The notes under the pieces are model-generated. The model was not told the origin of the DNA, made no database searches, and was given only the letters and a program-made list of their open reading frames with translations. Made by a program: the position numbers and the translations under genes. From Aquiflexum lacus (lineage in GTDB: Bacteria > Bacteroidota > Bacteroidia > Cytophagales > Cyclobacteriaceae): DNA of 64,000 bases. Every line of letters starts with the position of its first letter. The stretch's first letter is position 1. The DNA is taken from the NCBI RefSeq assembly GCF_015476655.1, contig NZ_JABFHF010000002.1, positions 248,001 to 312,000 on the forward strand, written 5' to 3'. Positions 10,192 to 22,122 of the stretch are shown here, one piece after another.

Positions 10192-10638
10192 ATGAAATTA
10201 CATACATTAAAACCCGCAGAAGGTTCCATAAAATCCAGAAAGAGAATCGGTAGAGGTACAGGTTCAGGTAGAGGTGGTACTTCTACCAGAGGACATAAAG
10301 GAGCTAAATCAAGGTCCGGTTATAAATCTAAACTAGGTTTTGAAGGTGGTCAAATGCCCCTACAAAGAAGAGTTCCGAAATTTGGTTTTAAAAGCCTTAA
10401 CAAGACAATTTGTAAGCCCATCAACTTGGATGCAATTCAAGCATTAGCGACAGAATTCAATTTAGATACCATTTCATTTGATGCAATGGTAGAGCATGGA
10501 TTAGTTTCTAAGAAAGATGTTGTAAAAGTGTTGGGTAGAGGCGAACTTACAGCCAAATTAAATGTTAGTGCACACTTATTCTCGGCTTCAGCTATTGAAG
10601 CAATCGAAAAAGTTGGCGGAACAGTAAACAAGCTCTAA
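10192..10638 (+). CDS. rplO: 50S ribosomal protein L15
   Basis: A 148-residue L15. The glycine- and arginine-rich N-terminus shows RIGRGTGSGRGGTSTRGHKG and GFEGGQMPLQRRVPKFGF, and the C-terminal domain ends VSAHLFSASAIEAIEKVGG. It assembles late in the 50S. secY follows after 4 bases. Confidence 0.97.
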   Translation: MKLHTLKPAEGSIKSRKRIGRGTGSGRGGTSTRGHKGAKSRSGYKSKLGFEGGQMPLQRRVPKFGFKSLNKTICKPINLDAIQALATEFNLDTISFDAMVEHGLVSKKDVVKVLGRGELTAKLNVSAHLFSASAIEAIEKVGGTVNKL

Positions 10639-10642
10639 TTAA

Positions 10643-11965
10643 ATGAAAAAGTTTATCTCAACAGTTAAGAATATCTTTTCTATTGAAGATTTAAGAATCC
10701 GTATTCTAAATACTATCGGTTTTCTGATAATATTTAGGTTGGGTTCTTTTATCGTATTGCCTGGTGTAGATCCTTCAAAATTGAGTGAAGCACCAGAAGG
10801 TATATTCGGTTTGATTGATACTTTCCTTGGAGGGGCGTTCAGTAATGCCTCTATCTTTGGTTTGGGAATTATGCCTTATATATCTGCATCGATCGTGTTG
10901 CAGCTATTAACTGTTGGTGTACCATATTTTCAGAAATTACAAAAAGAAGGTGAGTCTGGTAGAAAGAGAATAAATCAGATCACTAGAGTTCTGACTATTG
11001 CGATTACTGTTGCTCAGGGTGTCGGTTATATTACTGCTACCATATTGCCTACAGGTGCTGTAATGGTAAGTACTTCCCTTTTCATGTTCAGTTCCCTAGT
11101 TTTGCTTTCAGCAGGAACGATGTTCTGTATGTGGTTAGGTGAAAAAATTACAGAGAAAGGTATTGGTAATGGTATTTCGATGCTGATCATGATCGGGATC
11201 ATTTCAAGATTTCCAGGTGCGATCATCGCTGAAGTCCTGTCCAAAGGTACTTCCGGAATGTTGTTGCTTTTGATAGAAGCAGGATTATTGTTCTTGGTAG
11301 TGCTTTGTGTTGTTGCCTTGACAGAGGCGACGAGAAGAATACCTGTTCAATATGCAAAGCAGGTAGTAGGAGGAAAAGTGTACGGGGGACAAAGACAATA
11401 CATTCCAATTAAAGTAAATGCTTCAGGTGTAATGCCTATTATCTTCGCACAGTCTTTGATGTTCTTACCTGCCTTAATTGCTCAGATATGGTCATCAGAA
11501 AGTGATATTGCGAACTACATAGGAAGTACATTCAGTGATTTCACATCTTGGCAATACAATCTCGTGTTTGCACTTATGATTATCTTATTTACGTTCTTTT
11601 ATACTGCTATTACGGTTAATCCTGAACAGATTGCGGAAGATCTTAAAAGAAATGGTGGATTTGTTCCTGGAATCAAACCCGGTGCTCCTACCTCAGATTT
11701 CATAGACAATATCATTTCCAGAATTACACTTCCAGGCTCCATACTCTTGGCAGTAGTTGCGATCCTTCCTGCATTTGCAATCATAGCGGGTGTTGGTGGA
11801 GAATTTGCTCAGTTTTATGGTGGGACTTCTTTATTGATCATGGTTGGCGTAATCATGGATACCTTGAGACAAATTGAAAGTTATCTATTGATGAGACACT
11901 ATGAAGGAATGATGAAAAGTGGGAATATGAAAAATAATCCTTCTAACTACGCTGCCGCGATATGA
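10643..11965 (+). CDS. secY: Protein translocase subunit SecY
   Basis: The 440-residue channel protein has ten hydrophobic segments. The plug region after the first segment reads FLGGAFSNASIFGLGIMPYISASIV, the cytosolic loop EATRRIPVQYAKQVVGG is the ribosome/SecA docking loop, and the second such loop contains NPEQIAEDLKRNGGFVPGI. It forms the Sec channel with SecE and SecG, encoded elsewhere. Its last bases overlap the start of map (ATGA). Confidence 0.98.
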   Translation: MKKFISTVKNIFSIEDLRIRILNTIGFLIIFRLGSFIVLPGVDPSKLSEAPEGIFGLIDTFLGGAFSNASIFGLGIMPYISASIVLQLLTVGVPYFQKLQKEGESGRKRINQITRVLTIAITVAQGVGYITATILPTGAVMVSTSLFMFSSLVLLSAGTMFCMWLGEKITEKGIGNGISMLIMIGIISRFPGAIIAEVLSKGTSGMLLLLIEAGLLFLVVLCVVALTEATRRIPVQYAKQVVGGKVYGGQRQYIPIKVNASGVMPIIFAQSLMFLPALIAQIWSSESDIANYIGSTFSDFTSWQYNLVFALMIILFTFFYTAITVNPEQIAEDLKRNGGFVPGIKPGAPTSDFIDNIISRITLPGSILLAVVAILPAFAIIAGVGGEFAQFYGGTSLLIMVGVIMDTLRQIESYLLMRHYEGMMKSGNMKNNPSNYAAAI

Positions 11966-12735
11966 TTCATTATAAGACTTCTGAGGAAGTTCAAATAATC
12001 AAGGAAGGTGCACAGATATTAGGAAAAGCTCACGGAGAAGTAGCAAAATATGTTAAAGAAGGGGTAAAGACCTCATTTCTGGATAAGGTTGCAGAAGAAT
12101 ACATCAGGGATTTCAGTGGTGTACCTTCATTTAAAGGTTACAATGGATTTCCTTCGTCACTGTGTATTTCAGTAAATGAGGTCATAGTACATGGTTTTCC
12201 TAGTAATTATGTTTTGAAAGATGGCGATATAATCTCAGTGGATTGTGGAGTCTTTCACCAAGGTTTTCATAGCGATTCCGCTTATACTTACCCTGTCGGT
12301 GAAGTCTCCCCACAAGTTTTGTCATTGCTTAAGACAACCAAAGCATCTCTTTATCTTGGCATTGAAAGTGCCGTATTTGGAAATAGGATAGGTGACATTG
12401 GTTTTGCTATTCAAAAGTTTGTTGAAGCAAAAGGTTATACTGTAGTCCGTGAACTTGTAGGTCATGGTCTTGGTAAAAATTTACACGAAGCCCCTGAAGT
12501 TCCAAATTACGGAAAAAAGGGTAGTGGTCCCTTAATGAAAGATGGATTGGTGATTGCAATTGAACCGATGATCAATTTGGGAACAAGAAATATTGTTCAG
12601 GAAAGAGATGGTTGGACAATCAGAACTGCAGATAGGAAAGCATCTGCTCATTATGAACATACAGTAGCTATCTTTGAGGACAGAACAGAAATCTTGACTA
12701 CGCATCAGTACATAGAAGAAAATTTTAAATTCTAA
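11962..12735 (+). CDS. map: Methionine aminopeptidase, type I
   Basis: A 257-residue enzyme removing the initiator Met from new proteins. The metal ligands are in [16 protein letters not shown] (two Asp), [13 protein letters not shown] (His), AIEPMI (Glu) and EHTVAIFED (Glu), and the His of [11 protein letters not shown] is the conserved substrate-contact residue. It overlaps secY by 4 bases and precedes infA by 2. Confidence 0.97.
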   Translation: MIHYKTSEEVQIIKEGAQILGKAHGEVAKYVKEGVKTSFLDKVAEEYIRDFSGVPSFKGYNGFPSSLCISVNEVIVHGFPSNYVLKDGDIISVDCGVFHQGFHSDSAYTYPVGEVSPQVLSLLKTTKASLYLGIESAVFGNRIGDIGFAIQKFVEAKGYTVVRELVGHGLGKNLHEAPEVPNYGKKGSGPLMKDGLVIAIEPMINLGTRNIVQERDGWTIRTADRKASAHYEHTVAIFEDRTEILTTHQYIEENFKF

Positions 12736-12737
12736 AT

Positions 12738-12956
12738 ATGGCTAAACAGACATCTATTGAACAAGATGGAACAATAATAGAAGCATTGTCCAACGCAATG
12801 TTTAAAGTGGAATTGGAAAACGGTCACCAGTTGATTGCACACATTTCCGGTAAAATGAGAATGAATTACATAAAGATCCTTCCAGGGGACAAAGTCAAAT
12901 TGGAGTTGTCACCTTATGATCTTTCAAAAGGTAGAATCGTTTACAGATACAAATAA
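12738..12956 (+). CDS. infA: Translation initiation factor IF-1
   Basis: A 72-residue OB-fold (S1-like) protein. [47 protein letters not shown] is the IF-1 pattern with the A-site-contacting loop KMRMNYI. It follows map after 2 bases in the order secY-map-infA-rpmJ. Confidence 0.98.
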   Translation: MAKQTSIEQDGTIIEALSNAMFKVELENGHQLIAHISGKMRMNYIKILPGDKVKLELSPYDLSKGRIVYRYK

Positions 12957-13050
12957 AATGTCATTTAATGGACTTTGAGAAAATCAGAGATTTATCAATG
13001 GTTTTTCTAAAGATTATTACATGTGGCGGTTTATTATAAATTTAAAACAC

Positions 13051-13167
13051 ATGAAAGTAAAGGCATCAATTAAGAAAAGAAGTGTTGATTGCAAAGTGAT
13101 CCGTAGAAACGGAAAGCTTTACGTCATCAACAAGAAGAATCCTAAGTTTAAACAAAGACAAGGTTAA
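13051..13167 (+). CDS. rpmJ: 50S ribosomal protein L36, zinc-free form
   Basis: A 38-residue product starting [17 protein letters not shown] and ending NPKFKQRQG. It fits L36 in sequence and position between infA and rpsM. Only one of the four zinc ligands (Cys14) is left, so it is the C-minus paralog type. It starts 94 bases after infA, the widest gap in this part. Confidence 0.95.
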   Translation: MKVKASIKKRSVDCKVIRRNGKLYVINKKNPKFKQRQG

Positions 13168-13172
13168 TCATT

Positions 13173-13550
13173 ATGGCAAGAATTGCAGGTGTTGACATAC
13201 CAGACAACAAACGTGGTGAAATCGGCTTGACCTACATATTCGGTATAGGTAGGAGTTCAGCCAGAGCGATCCTGGAAAAAGCGGGAATTTCTTATGACAA
13301 GAAAGCCGGGGAGTGGGATGATGATGAATCAACCGCTATCAGAACCATCATTACTGAAGAGTTCCGTACTGAAGGAGCTCTCAAGTCAGAGATTCAGTTG
13401 AATATCAAGAGATTGATGGATATCGGTTGTTATAGAGGTTTGAGACACAGAAAAGGTCTTCCTGTTAGAGGTCAAAAAACCAAGAATAACGCTAGAACTA
13501 GAAAAGGTAAGAGAAAAACTGTTGCTAACAAGAAGAAAGCAACTAAATAA
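13173..13550 (+). CDS. rpsM: 30S ribosomal protein S13
   Basis: The 125-residue S13 begins [17 protein letters not shown] and has the H2TH core around [14 protein letters not shown] and the basic tail [24 protein letters not shown]. It contacts the P-site tRNA and the A-site finger. It is 5 bases behind rpmJ. Confidence 0.98.
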   Translation: MARIAGVDIPDNKRGEIGLTYIFGIGRSSARAILEKAGISYDKKAGEWDDDESTAIRTIITEEFRTEGALKSEIQLNIKRLMDIGCYRGLRHRKGLPVRGQKTKNNARTRKGKRKTVANKKKATK

Positions 13551-13566
13551 AATCTTGAATTAGATT

Positions 13567-13965
13567 ATGGCTCAGAAAAGAAACGATAAAGCTAAGAGTA
13601 AAAAGAGAGTTGTTAAAATTGAAGCAGTAGGCCAAGCGCATATTAAAGCTTCTTTCAACAACATAATCATCTCTATTACCAATAATTCGGGTCAGGTGAT
13701 TTCTTGGGCTTCTGCCGGTAAAATGGGATTCAGAGGATCAAAGAAAAACACTCCTTACGCTGCACAAATGGCCGCACAAAATTGTGGTCAAGTAGCTTAT
13801 GACTTGGGATTGAGAAAAATTGAGGTTTTTGTAAAAGGACCTGGTGCAGGACGTGAGTCTGCTATCAGAACTTTGCAAAATGTAGGTTTAGATGTCACTA
13901 CAATTGTTGATGTGACTCCGCTTCCACATAATGGATGCCGTCCTCCAAAACGTAGAAGAGTTTAA
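13567..13965 (+). CDS. rpsK: 30S ribosomal protein S11
   Basis: A 132-residue S11. [37 protein letters not shown]-type platform region and the C-terminal [18 protein letters not shown] are diagnostic. It forms part of the E-site platform. rpsD follows after 20 bases. Confidence 0.98.
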   Translation: MAQKRNDKAKSKKRVVKIEAVGQAHIKASFNNIIISITNNSGQVISWASAGKMGFRGSKKNTPYAAQMAAQNCGQVAYDLGLRKIEVFVKGPGAGRESAIRTLQNVGLDVTTIVDVTPLPHNGCRPPKRRRV

Positions 13966-13985
13966 TTTCTTAAAGAAGATATAGA

Positions 13986-14588
13986 ATGGCAAGATATACA
14001 GGTCCAAAGGCAAAAATCGCCAGAAGATTCGGTGAGCCTATCGAAGGATACAGCAAAGCTCTCCAGAAAAAAAATTACCCTCCAGGACAACACGGAAGGG
14101 GTAGAAGAAAAAAACAATCCGAATATGCTATTCAGCTTGCTGAAAAGCAAAAAGCAAAATACATCTATGGTGTATTGGAAAGACAATTCGCTAAAATGTT
14201 CGGTATTGCTTCCAGAAAACAAGGTATCACTGGAGAAAATCTCCTTCAGTTACTAGAGTCCAGATTGGACAATGTAGTGTACAGATTGGGAATAGCTCCA
14301 ACAAGAAGAGGTGCAAGGCAACTTGTTTCTCACAAACATATTCTTGTTAATGGTGAGTTGGTAAATATACCTTCATATACTTTGAAGCCGGGTGATGTAG
14401 TGGCAGTTAGAGAACGTTCTAAATCTCTTGAAGCTATCACTAACAGTTTGGCAGGCAAAAGCAACCGTTATCCTTGGTTAGAGTGGGATAATACCTCTTT
14501 AGTAGGTAAGTTCGTTTCAATACCAACCAGAGATGATATTCCTGAGAATATCAAGGAACAGTTGATTGTCGAACTTTACTCTAAATAA
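13986..14588 (+). CDS. rpsD: 30S ribosomal protein S4
   Basis: A 200-residue S4, a primary 16S binder. It starts [18 protein letters not shown], and the S4 RNA-binding domain is [34 protein letters not shown] (residues about 91-125). The last bases overlap an upstream extension of rpoA, but not its likely start. Confidence 0.98.
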   Translation: MARYTGPKAKIARRFGEPIEGYSKALQKKNYPPGQHGRGRRKKQSEYAIQLAEKQKAKYIYGVLERQFAKMFGIASRKQGITGENLLQLLESRLDNVVYRLGIAPTRRGARQLVSHKHILVNGELVNIPSYTLKPGDVVAVRERSKSLEAITNSLAGKSNRYPWLEWDNTSLVGKFVSIPTRDDIPENIKEQLIVELYSK

Positions 14589-14619
14589 TAAACTTTCAGA
14601 CTTAAATAGAACTATTGAT

Positions 14620-15609
14620 ATGTCCATATTAGCATTTCAAATGCCCGAGAAAGTGGTGATGGAAAAAGCCGATGATTTTCACGGTTTGTTCACCTTCAAG
14701 CCACTTGAAAAGGGCTATGGGGTCACCATAGGTAATGCCTTGAGAAGGATTTTGTTATCTTCTCTAGAAGGCTATGCCATCACATCAGTGAAGCTTCCAG
14801 GTGTAGTACATGAATTTTCCACTGTCGAGGGCGTTGTTGAAGATGTGACAGATATCATTCTTAATCTTAAGCAGGTTAGATTTAAAAAAGTCCATGATGC
14901 CATAGACGGAAAAATCACTGTTGAAATAAAGAATCAATCTGTTTTCACTGCTGGAGATATCGCCAAGTTCACTTCTTCTTTCGAAGTTTTGAATCCTGAG
15001 TTGGTAATTTGCCACTTGGATGATTCAAAGGGTTTTGAAATTGAATTGACAGTTGAAAAAGGAAGAGGATACCTTCCCGCTGAAGAATCCAAACCAAAAG
15101 AGCAAGTATTTGGAGTAATTCCAATTGACGCTGTTTTCACTCCAATTAAGAATGTGAAATACAGTGTTGAAAATACAAGGGTTGAACAAAAGACAGATTT
15201 TGAAAAGTTGATCTTGGAAGTATCCACAGATGGATCTATCCACCCTGAAAAAGCTTTACAGGAATCTGCGAAAATCCTTATTCAACACTTTATGCTGTTC
15301 TCTGATCAGACAATGGTACTTGATTCCACTGGCATTTCAGAACCGGAACCTATTGATGAGGAATTTTTGCACATGAGAAAGTTATTGAAAACTCCTTTGA
15401 GTGATCTTGACCTTTCTGTTCGTGCTTTCAATTGCCTAAAAGCAGCAGATGTGAAAACGCTCGGAGATCTTGCCAAACTTGAAATTTCTGACATGATGAA
15501 ATTCAGGAATTTTGGAAAGAAATCTTTGGCTGAACTTGAGCAACTTATCCAAGAGAAAGGTTTGACCTTCGGGATGGATCTGTCTAAGTATAAACTTGAT
15601 GAAGAATAA
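14620..15609 (+). CDS. rpoA: RNA polymerase alpha subunit
   Basis: The 329-residue product has the N-terminal assembly domain ([26 protein letters not shown]) and the C-terminal DNA-binding domain ([23 protein letters not shown] and [13 protein letters not shown]). ATG 14620 gives the usual Bacteroidota start [12 protein letters not shown]; the in-frame GTG-like codon at 14566 would run into rpsD. alpha nucleates core polymerase and contacts regulators. Confidence 0.97.
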   Translation: MSILAFQMPEKVVMEKADDFHGLFTFKPLEKGYGVTIGNALRRILLSSLEGYAITSVKLPGVVHEFSTVEGVVEDVTDIILNLKQVRFKKVHDAIDGKITVEIKNQSVFTAGDIAKFTSSFEVLNPELVICHLDDSKGFEIELTVEKGRGYLPAEESKPKEQVFGVIPIDAVFTPIKNVKYSVENTRVEQKTDFEKLILEVSTDGSIHPEKALQESAKILIQHFMLFSDQTMVLDSTGISEPEPIDEEFLHMRKLLKTPLSDLDLSVRAFNCLKAADVKTLGDLAKLEISDMMKFRNFGKKSLAELEQLIQEKGLTFGMDLSKYKLDEE

Positions 15610-15614
15610 TTAAA

Positions 15615-16139
15615 ATGAGACACGGTAAGAAATTCAATCACCTTGGCAGGACTGCCAGCCACAGGAAGGCAATGCTTTCTAACATGGCTACTTCCCTGAT
15701 TCTTCACAAGCGTATTTCTACTACGCTTGCCAAGGCTAAGGAACTAAGAAAATATGTAGAGCCTCTGATTACCAGAGCAAAAGAGGATATTACCCACAAT
15801 AGAAGAATTGCCTTTTCCTACCTTCAAAGCAAAGAAGGGATAAAAGAGCTTTTCGGTGAAGTAGTAGTTAAAGTCGGAGACAGAACAGGTGGATACACCA
15901 GGATTATCAAAACCGGATTCCGTTTGGGAGATAATGCTGAAATGTGTATCATTGAATTGGTTGATTTCAACGAATTGATGTTGAAAGATGCCAAGCCAGC
16001 CAAGAAAACAACCCGAAGAAGCAGAAGAAGTTCAGGTAAAACTGAAGGTGCTGTAGCTGAGACCGCTCCTACTGCAAAAGCAGAAGAGGCAGCTGATCAA
16101 GCTGATGACAACAATGAAGAAGAAAAATCTGCCGAATAA
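15615..16139 (+). CDS. rplQ: 50S ribosomal protein L17 with C-terminal extension
   Basis: Residues 1-125 are standard L17 ([48 protein letters not shown]). About 45 further residues form a low-complexity tail, basic first ([13 protein letters not shown]) and then acidic and alanine-rich ([18 protein letters not shown]). Such tails occur in Bacteroidota. It closes the ribosomal block. Confidence 0.96.
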   Translation: MRHGKKFNHLGRTASHRKAMLSNMATSLILHKRISTTLAKAKELRKYVEPLITRAKEDITHNRRIAFSYLQSKEGIKELFGEVVVKVGDRTGGYTRIIKTGFRLGDNAEMCIIELVDFNELMLKDAKPAKKTTRRSRRSSGKTEGAVAETAPTAKAEEAADQADDNNEEEKSAE

Positions 16140-16165
16140 TTGATGTTGGTTAGATTTTAAATATG

Positions 16166-16199
16166 AAAGGGATTGGACTTAGGTTCGATCCCTTTTTTT
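16166..16199 (+). terminator. Rho-independent terminator after rplQ
   Basis: AAAGGGAT (16166-16173) pairs perfectly with ATCCCTTT (16188-16195), and the 3' arm runs into seven T. It ends the ribosomal-protein transcript 26 bases after rplQ. Confidence 0.85.
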
Positions 16200-16241
16200 A
16201 TATCCAAACCATTTTCCCGTGTCTTATACTTTAAAAATCAC

Positions 16242-16249
16242 TAACTTTG
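16242..16249 (+). promoter_or_regulatory. Promoter -7 box before carA
   Basis: TAACTTTG matches TAnnTTTG exactly, 19 bases before the carA ATG and after the rplQ terminator. No clear -33 TTG is visible at the right distance. Confidence 0.6.
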
Positions 16250-16268
16250 GCAAGTCCAAAATATAAAG

Positions 16269-17366
16269 ATGAACAAACAAAAAGCAACCCTTCTTTTAGC
16301 CGATGGAACATTATTTAATGGGACTTTAATAGGCAGCCCAGGTACCAACGGCGGTGAAATTTGTTTCAATACAGGAATGACCGGATATCAGGAAATCTAT
16401 ACTGATCCATCCTATACAGGTCAGATTATTGTCACCACAACCTCGCATATCGGTAATTATGGTGTTATCAACACAGAAATAGAATCTGATCATCCAACCA
16501 TAGCTGGAATTGTAGTAAACTCATTTTCAGAGATTTTCAGTAGGATTGATGCCAGTGGTTCATTGCAGGATTATCTCGTCAAATATGGTATCACCGGTAT
16601 TGCCGACCTCGATACCAGAAAGCTGGTAAGACATATACGGGCTAAAGGCGCGATGAATGCCATCATCAGCTCTGAGTTTGAAGATGACCTTGCGGGTCTA
16701 AAAGCTGAACTCAATAAGATTCCGGATATGAACGGCCTTGAACTTTCTTCAAAAGTTTGTACAAAAGAACCTTTCTTTTTCGGGGATGAAAATTCAAATT
16801 ATAAAGTAGCCTGCCTGGATTTTGGGATAAAATATAATATTCTTAGAAGCCTTTCAGAAAGAGGAGTCTATTGTAAGGTTTTTCCAGCTAAGACTTCTTT
16901 GGCTGAAATGGAAAAATGGAATCCAGATGGTTATTTCCTTTCCAATGGTCCCGGGGACCCTGCGGTTATGGAATACGCTGTGAAAACTACAAAAGATATT
17001 TTGGACACAAATAAGCCTGTGTTTGGAATCTGCTTAGGACATCAGATTTTAGCAGAAGCATGTGGTATTTCTACCTTTAAGATGCATCATGGCCACAGAG
17101 GCTTGAATCACCCGATCAAAAACCTGCTTTCAGGAAAGAGTGAAATCACTTCTCAAAACCATGGCTTCGTGGTAAAAAAAGAAGATGTGGAAAACAGTGA
17201 CACTGTGGAAATGACACATATTCATTTGAATGACCAAACTGTTGCGGGAATAAAATTGAAAAACAAACCTGCATTTTCAGTACAGTATCATCCTGAATCC
17301 TCTCCAGGCCCACATGACTCGAGGTATTTATTTGATGACTTTATATCTTTAATGAACAATAATTAA
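16269..17366 (+). CDS. carA: Carbamoyl-phosphate synthase small (glutaminase) subunit
   Basis: A 365-residue CarA. The N-terminal CPSase domain shows GEICFNTGMTGYQEIYTDPSYTGQ, and the C-terminal class-I amidotransferase domain has GPGDP, the nucleophile Cys255 in FGICLGHQ, and the His-Glu pair in VQYHPESSPGPHDS. It supplies ammonia for carbamoyl phosphate (pyrimidine and arginine synthesis). carB is not in the window, so the partner lies elsewhere. eno follows after 22 bases. Confidence 0.97.
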   Translation: MNKQKATLLLADGTLFNGTLIGSPGTNGGEICFNTGMTGYQEIYTDPSYTGQIIVTTTSHIGNYGVINTEIESDHPTIAGIVVNSFSEIFSRIDASGSLQDYLVKYGITGIADLDTRKLVRHIRAKGAMNAIISSEFEDDLAGLKAELNKIPDMNGLELSSKVCTKEPFFFGDENSNYKVACLDFGIKYNILRSLSERGVYCKVFPAKTSLAEMEKWNPDGYFLSNGPGDPAVMEYAVKTTKDILDTNKPVFGICLGHQILAEACGISTFKMHHGHRGLNHPIKNLLSGKSEITSQNHGFVVKKEDVENSDTVEMTHIHLNDQTVAGIKLKNKPAFSVQYHPESSPGPHDSRYLFDDFISLMNNN

Positions 17367-17385
17367 ACAACCTTAAACCTTTTAA

Positions 17386-18666
<1,281 letters not shown>

Positions 18667-18693
18667 TGAAATGATCAAATGAAATTATGATTT

Positions 18694-18722
18694 AAAAGGC
18701 AGTCTTCGGGCTGTCTTTTTTT
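18694..18722 (+). terminator. Rho-independent terminator after eno
   Basis: AAGGCAGTC and GGCTGTCTT form a 9-bp stem (two G-U pairs) closed by a TTCG tetraloop and followed by a run of T. Confidence 0.9.
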
Positions 18723-18824
18723 ATTTTAACACCAAACCTTTATTCATCAATCCATCGGTAACTGTTTTCTTTAAAAATGCGGGTTTTTCCGTAAATTGAT
18801 ACCGAAACTAAATCAACTACCTAT

Positions 18825-21800
18825 ATGAAAATTATATATACCTTTTTGGTTTTTTTGGGATTAACCTTACCGGTTTTATCCCAAAATAACCCTCTTTGGC
18901 TAAGATACCCAGCCATTTCTCCTGATGGAAATGAAATTGTGTTTGGATATAAAGGAGACTTGTTCAAAGTCAGTACGGATGGAGGTACAGCCCTGCCACT
19001 TACGCTTCACGAAGCCCATGATCAAATGCCCGTATGGAGTCCTGATGGCAAGCAGATAGCCTTTGCCAGTGACAGATATGGGAATTTTGATGTGTATGTC
19101 ATTCCTTCATATGGCGGAGAAGCCAGAAGATTGACTTTCCATTCAGGAAATGATATCCCTTGGGATTTCAGTCCTGATGGCAAACATATCATATTCAGTT
19201 CTCCAAGAAATGATTTACAATCCTCTGTACGTTTTCCTAATAAAGGGTTATTTGGAAAACTCTACCAAGTTCCCGTAGCAGGAGGGCGCAGCACATTGCT
19301 TTCTACTGCAGGTTTTCAGTCTGCGAACTATGATCTAGATGGAAGCAAAATTATTTTTCAGGATAGAAAGGGATATGAAGATGAATGGAGAAAACGGCAT
19401 ACCTCATCAGTAACCAGGGATATCTGGATTTATGATTTGAATACCAAGAAATTTACGCAAATCAGTGATTTTGAAGGGGAGGACAGAGAACCAATTTTTT
19501 CATCTGATGGAAAATCTGCATTTTATCTAAGTGAGAAAAATGGTGCTCAGAATATTTTTAAACGTGAAATTGCTTCCGGTCAAGAAGAGCAATTGACCAA
19601 CTTTAAAGACCATCCCGTAAGACATCTGAGCAGATCAGATAAGGATCTGTTGAGTTTTTCTTGGAACGGAGAGATTTATACGCTCAAAGAAGGAGGAGAA
19701 CCCCAAAAAGTAAACATTTCAATTTTTGCTGATTTCAGAGGAAATGAAGAGAAAATAGTGTCCGTCAATGGTGGCGCCACCGAAATGGCGCTTTCTCCAA
19801 ATGGAAAAGAAATAGCCTTTGTATTCAGAGGTGAGATTTTTGTTACCTCAGCAGATAACAACCTTACCAAACGGATTACCAATACTGCTGCACAGGAAAG
19901 AATGCTCAGTTGGTCAGAAGATGGAAGAACTCTTTTTTATTCCACAGAAAGGGGAGACAGTTGGGATATCTACAAAGCCAGTATTGTGAGAAGTGAAGAG
20001 CCATATTTCTATACAGCTACACTGATCAAAGAGGAGCCTGTGATAGCTTCTGATAAGGATGAATTTCAACCTTTGGTGTCCCCTGACGGGAAGGAAATAG
20101 CTTATTTGGAAGAAAGAAATACTTTAAAAATTTTCAACTTAGGAACAAAGACCTCTAGAACGATAATTCCTGAAGGACAGAATTTTTCATACAGTGATGG
20201 TGACCAGGACTTTACCTGGAGCCCGGACAGCAAATGGATTATTGCAAAAAATGCTTTGGGTTATTTCGGAGGAAGTCATATGGTGTTATATGATGCTTTG
20301 GGTACTCAAGAAGGTGTTAATTTGACCAATAGCGGATTTTCTGATGGAGGCGGAAAGTTTGCCATGAAAGGAAAGGCCTTTATCTGGGCAAATGATAAGG
20401 ATGGGAAAAAGCCATTGGCATTTCAAGGCTCCAGAGAATTGGATATTTATGCCATGTTCTTCGATAAAGAAGCGTATGATAGATTCCGCTTGAGCAAAGA
20501 TGAGTATGAATTGACCAAAGAAATAGAAGATAAAGAAAAAGGTAAAAACAAAGAGAAAGATAAAAGTCAAGAAAATGATAAGGACAAAGTGATGGAGCCT
20601 TTGGTTCTTGATGTTGAAAATATAGAAGACAGAAAACTTAGACTGACGACTGGTTCAGTCAATTTATCTTCTTTTGAATTGTCACCTGACGGCGACAAAC
20701 TTTTTTTCATGGCCAGTTTCGAAGATAAGTATGATGTTTGGTCACTGGATACCAGAACCAAGGAATTAAAATCATTGGCCAAAACCAATTCAGGTCCGGG
20801 TACGATAAAATTGGATAAAGAAGGCAAAAACCTTTTTGTATTGGCCAATGGAAAAATTTCCAAAGTAGAGACAGCAACCGGAAAAATCTCAAATGTGGGG
20901 ATCAATGCTGAAATGGTTTTAAATTCTTCCGGTGAAAGGGAATATATTTTCCATCACGCATGGAGGCAGGTGAAAAAGAAATTCTACGATCCCAAACTGC
21001 ATGGCATTGATTGGGATATGTATAGGGCAAATTATGCCAGATTTTTACCCCATATCAACAATAATTATGATTTTCAGGAATTGTTGAGCGAAATCCTGGG
21101 AGAACTCAACGGATCGCATACAGGTGGGAGATATTCCCATAGACCTGAAAATGGAGACGCTACCGCTTCCTTAGGGCTATTTTATGATGAAACAGCTTTA
21201 GGCGCAGGGTTAAAAATAGAAGAAGTAATTCCCGGCGGTCCAATGGATAAAGCACAGAGCAAAGTCAAAGCCGGTCATGTGCTAGAAAAAATTGACGGCA
21301 TTGAAATCAATGATGCCATGGATTGGAATTTGTTGCTCAATAGGAAAGCTGATAAAAACGTGCTGTTAAGTCTTTATGACCCGGGCACTAAATCCAGATA
21401 TGACGAGACCGTTAAACCCATTGCAATCGGTGCTGAAAATGCCCTGGTATATAAAAGATGGGTTAAGTCTATGAGGGAAATGGTAGATGAGCTCAGTGAT
21501 GGTAAAATCGGGTATGTACATGTTCAAGGCATGAATGATGGCAGTTACAGGGTGGTTTTTGATGAGGTTTTGGGAAGAAATGCTGACAAAGAAGCACTGA
21601 TTGTAGATACCCGCTTTAATGGTGGTGGATGGCTGCATGAGGATCTTTCCACGTTTTTAGACGGAAAGCCCTATGCTACTTTTAGGCCTTACGGATTAGT
21701 ATCCAAAGGAGGAGAACCAAGAGACAAGTGGTCCAAACCCAGCGTGGTGTTGATGAGCGAAAGTAACTATTCTGATGCCCATGCTTTTCCTTACGCATAT

Positions 21801-22061
21801 CGAGCCAAGGGAATTGGAAAGTTGATTGGTATGCCTGTACCGGGTACCAGTACAGCTGTTTGGTGGGAAGCCCAGATTGACCCTACCATTGTATTTGGGA
21901 TTCCGATGATAGCCTTTTACGGTGTTGAAGAAGATAGGCCTTTGGAAAACCTTCAATTAGAACCGGATATCAAGGTGGCGACACCATTTGAAGAAATACT
22001 TTACGGGAAAGATGCACAGATTGAGGCAGCTGTAAAAGCGCTATTGAAGGAGATCAAGTAA
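18825..22061 (+). CDS. Tricorn-type S41 peptidase with PD40 propeller, exported
   Basis: The 1078-residue protein starts with a Sec signal peptide (MKIIYTFLVFLGLTLPVLSQ). Residues about 25-500 are PD40/WD40-like propeller repeats (SPDGNEIVFGY, SPDGKQIAFASD, SPDGKHIIFSS). A Lys/Glu/Asp-rich linker follows at about 560-590, then a second propeller part, the tricorn core with Ser764-His765 in GSHTGG, a PDZ domain near 785-865 and the S41 nucleophile Ser983 in NYSDAHAFPY. The length matches archaeal tricorn and its Bacteroidota homologs. It probably degrades oligopeptides in the periplasm. It stands alone after the eno terminator and converges on the next gene. Confidence 0.93.
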   Translation: MKIIYTFLVFLGLTLPVLSQNNPLWLRYPAISPDGNEIVFGYKGDLFKVSTDGGTALPLTLHEAHDQMPVWSPDGKQIAFASDRYGNFDVYVIPSYGGEARRLTFHSGNDIPWDFSPDGKHIIFSSPRNDLQSSVRFPNKGLFGKLYQVPVAGGRSTLLSTAGFQSANYDLDGSKIIFQDRKGYEDEWRKRHTSSVTRDIWIYDLNTKKFTQISDFEGEDREPIFSSDGKSAFYLSEKNGAQNIFKREIASGQEEQLTNFKDHPVRHLSRSDKDLLSFSWNGEIYTLKEGGEPQKVNISIFADFRGNEEKIVSVNGGATEMALSPNGKEIAFVFRGEIFVTSADNNLTKRITNTAAQERMLSWSEDGRTLFYSTERGDSWDIYKASIVRSEEPYFYTATLIKEEPVIASDKDEFQPLVSPDGKEIAYLEERNTLKIFNLGTKTSRTIIPEGQNFSYSDGDQDFTWSPDSKWIIAKNALGYFGGSHMVLYDALGTQEGVNLTNSGFSDGGGKFAMKGKAFIWANDKDGKKPLAFQGSRELDIYAMFFDKEAYDRFRLSKDEYELTKEIEDKEKGKNKEKDKSQENDKDKVMEPLVLDVENIEDRKLRLTTGSVNLSSFELSPDGDKLFFMASFEDKYDVWSLDTRTKELKSLAKTNSGPGTIKLDKEGKNLFVLANGKISKVETATGKISNVGINAEMVLNSSGEREYIFHHAWRQVKKKFYDPKLHGIDWDMYRANYARFLPHINNNYDFQELLSEILGELNGSHTGGRYSHRPENGDATASLGLFYDETALGAGLKIEEVIPGGPMDKAQSKVKAGHVLEKIDGIEINDAMDWNLLLNRKADKNVLLSLYDPGTKSRYDETVKPIAIGAENALVYKRWVKSMREMVDELSDGKIGYVHVQGMNDGSYRVVFDEVLGRNADKEALIVDTRFNGGGWLHEDLSTFLDGKPYATFRPYGLVSKGGEPRDKWSKPSVVLMSESNYSDAHAFPYAYRAKGIGKLIGMPVPGTSTAVWWEAQIDPTIVFGIPMIAFYGVEEDRPLENLQLEPDIKVATPFEEILYGKDAQIEAAVKALLKEIK

Positions 22062-22079
22062 AGTCAGTAGATTCTAGTT

Positions 22080-22122
22080 TCAATGAAAAAGCTATCCAGA
22101 TTTTGGATCGCTTTTTCATTGA
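22080..22122. terminator. Bidirectional terminator between convergent genes
   Basis: TCAATGAAAAAGC (22080-22092) and GCTTTTTCATTGA (22110-22122) are perfect 13-bp inverted arms, with a second ATCC/GGAT stem inside. It fills the gap between the tricorn gene and the convergent gene at 22123. Confidence 0.8.
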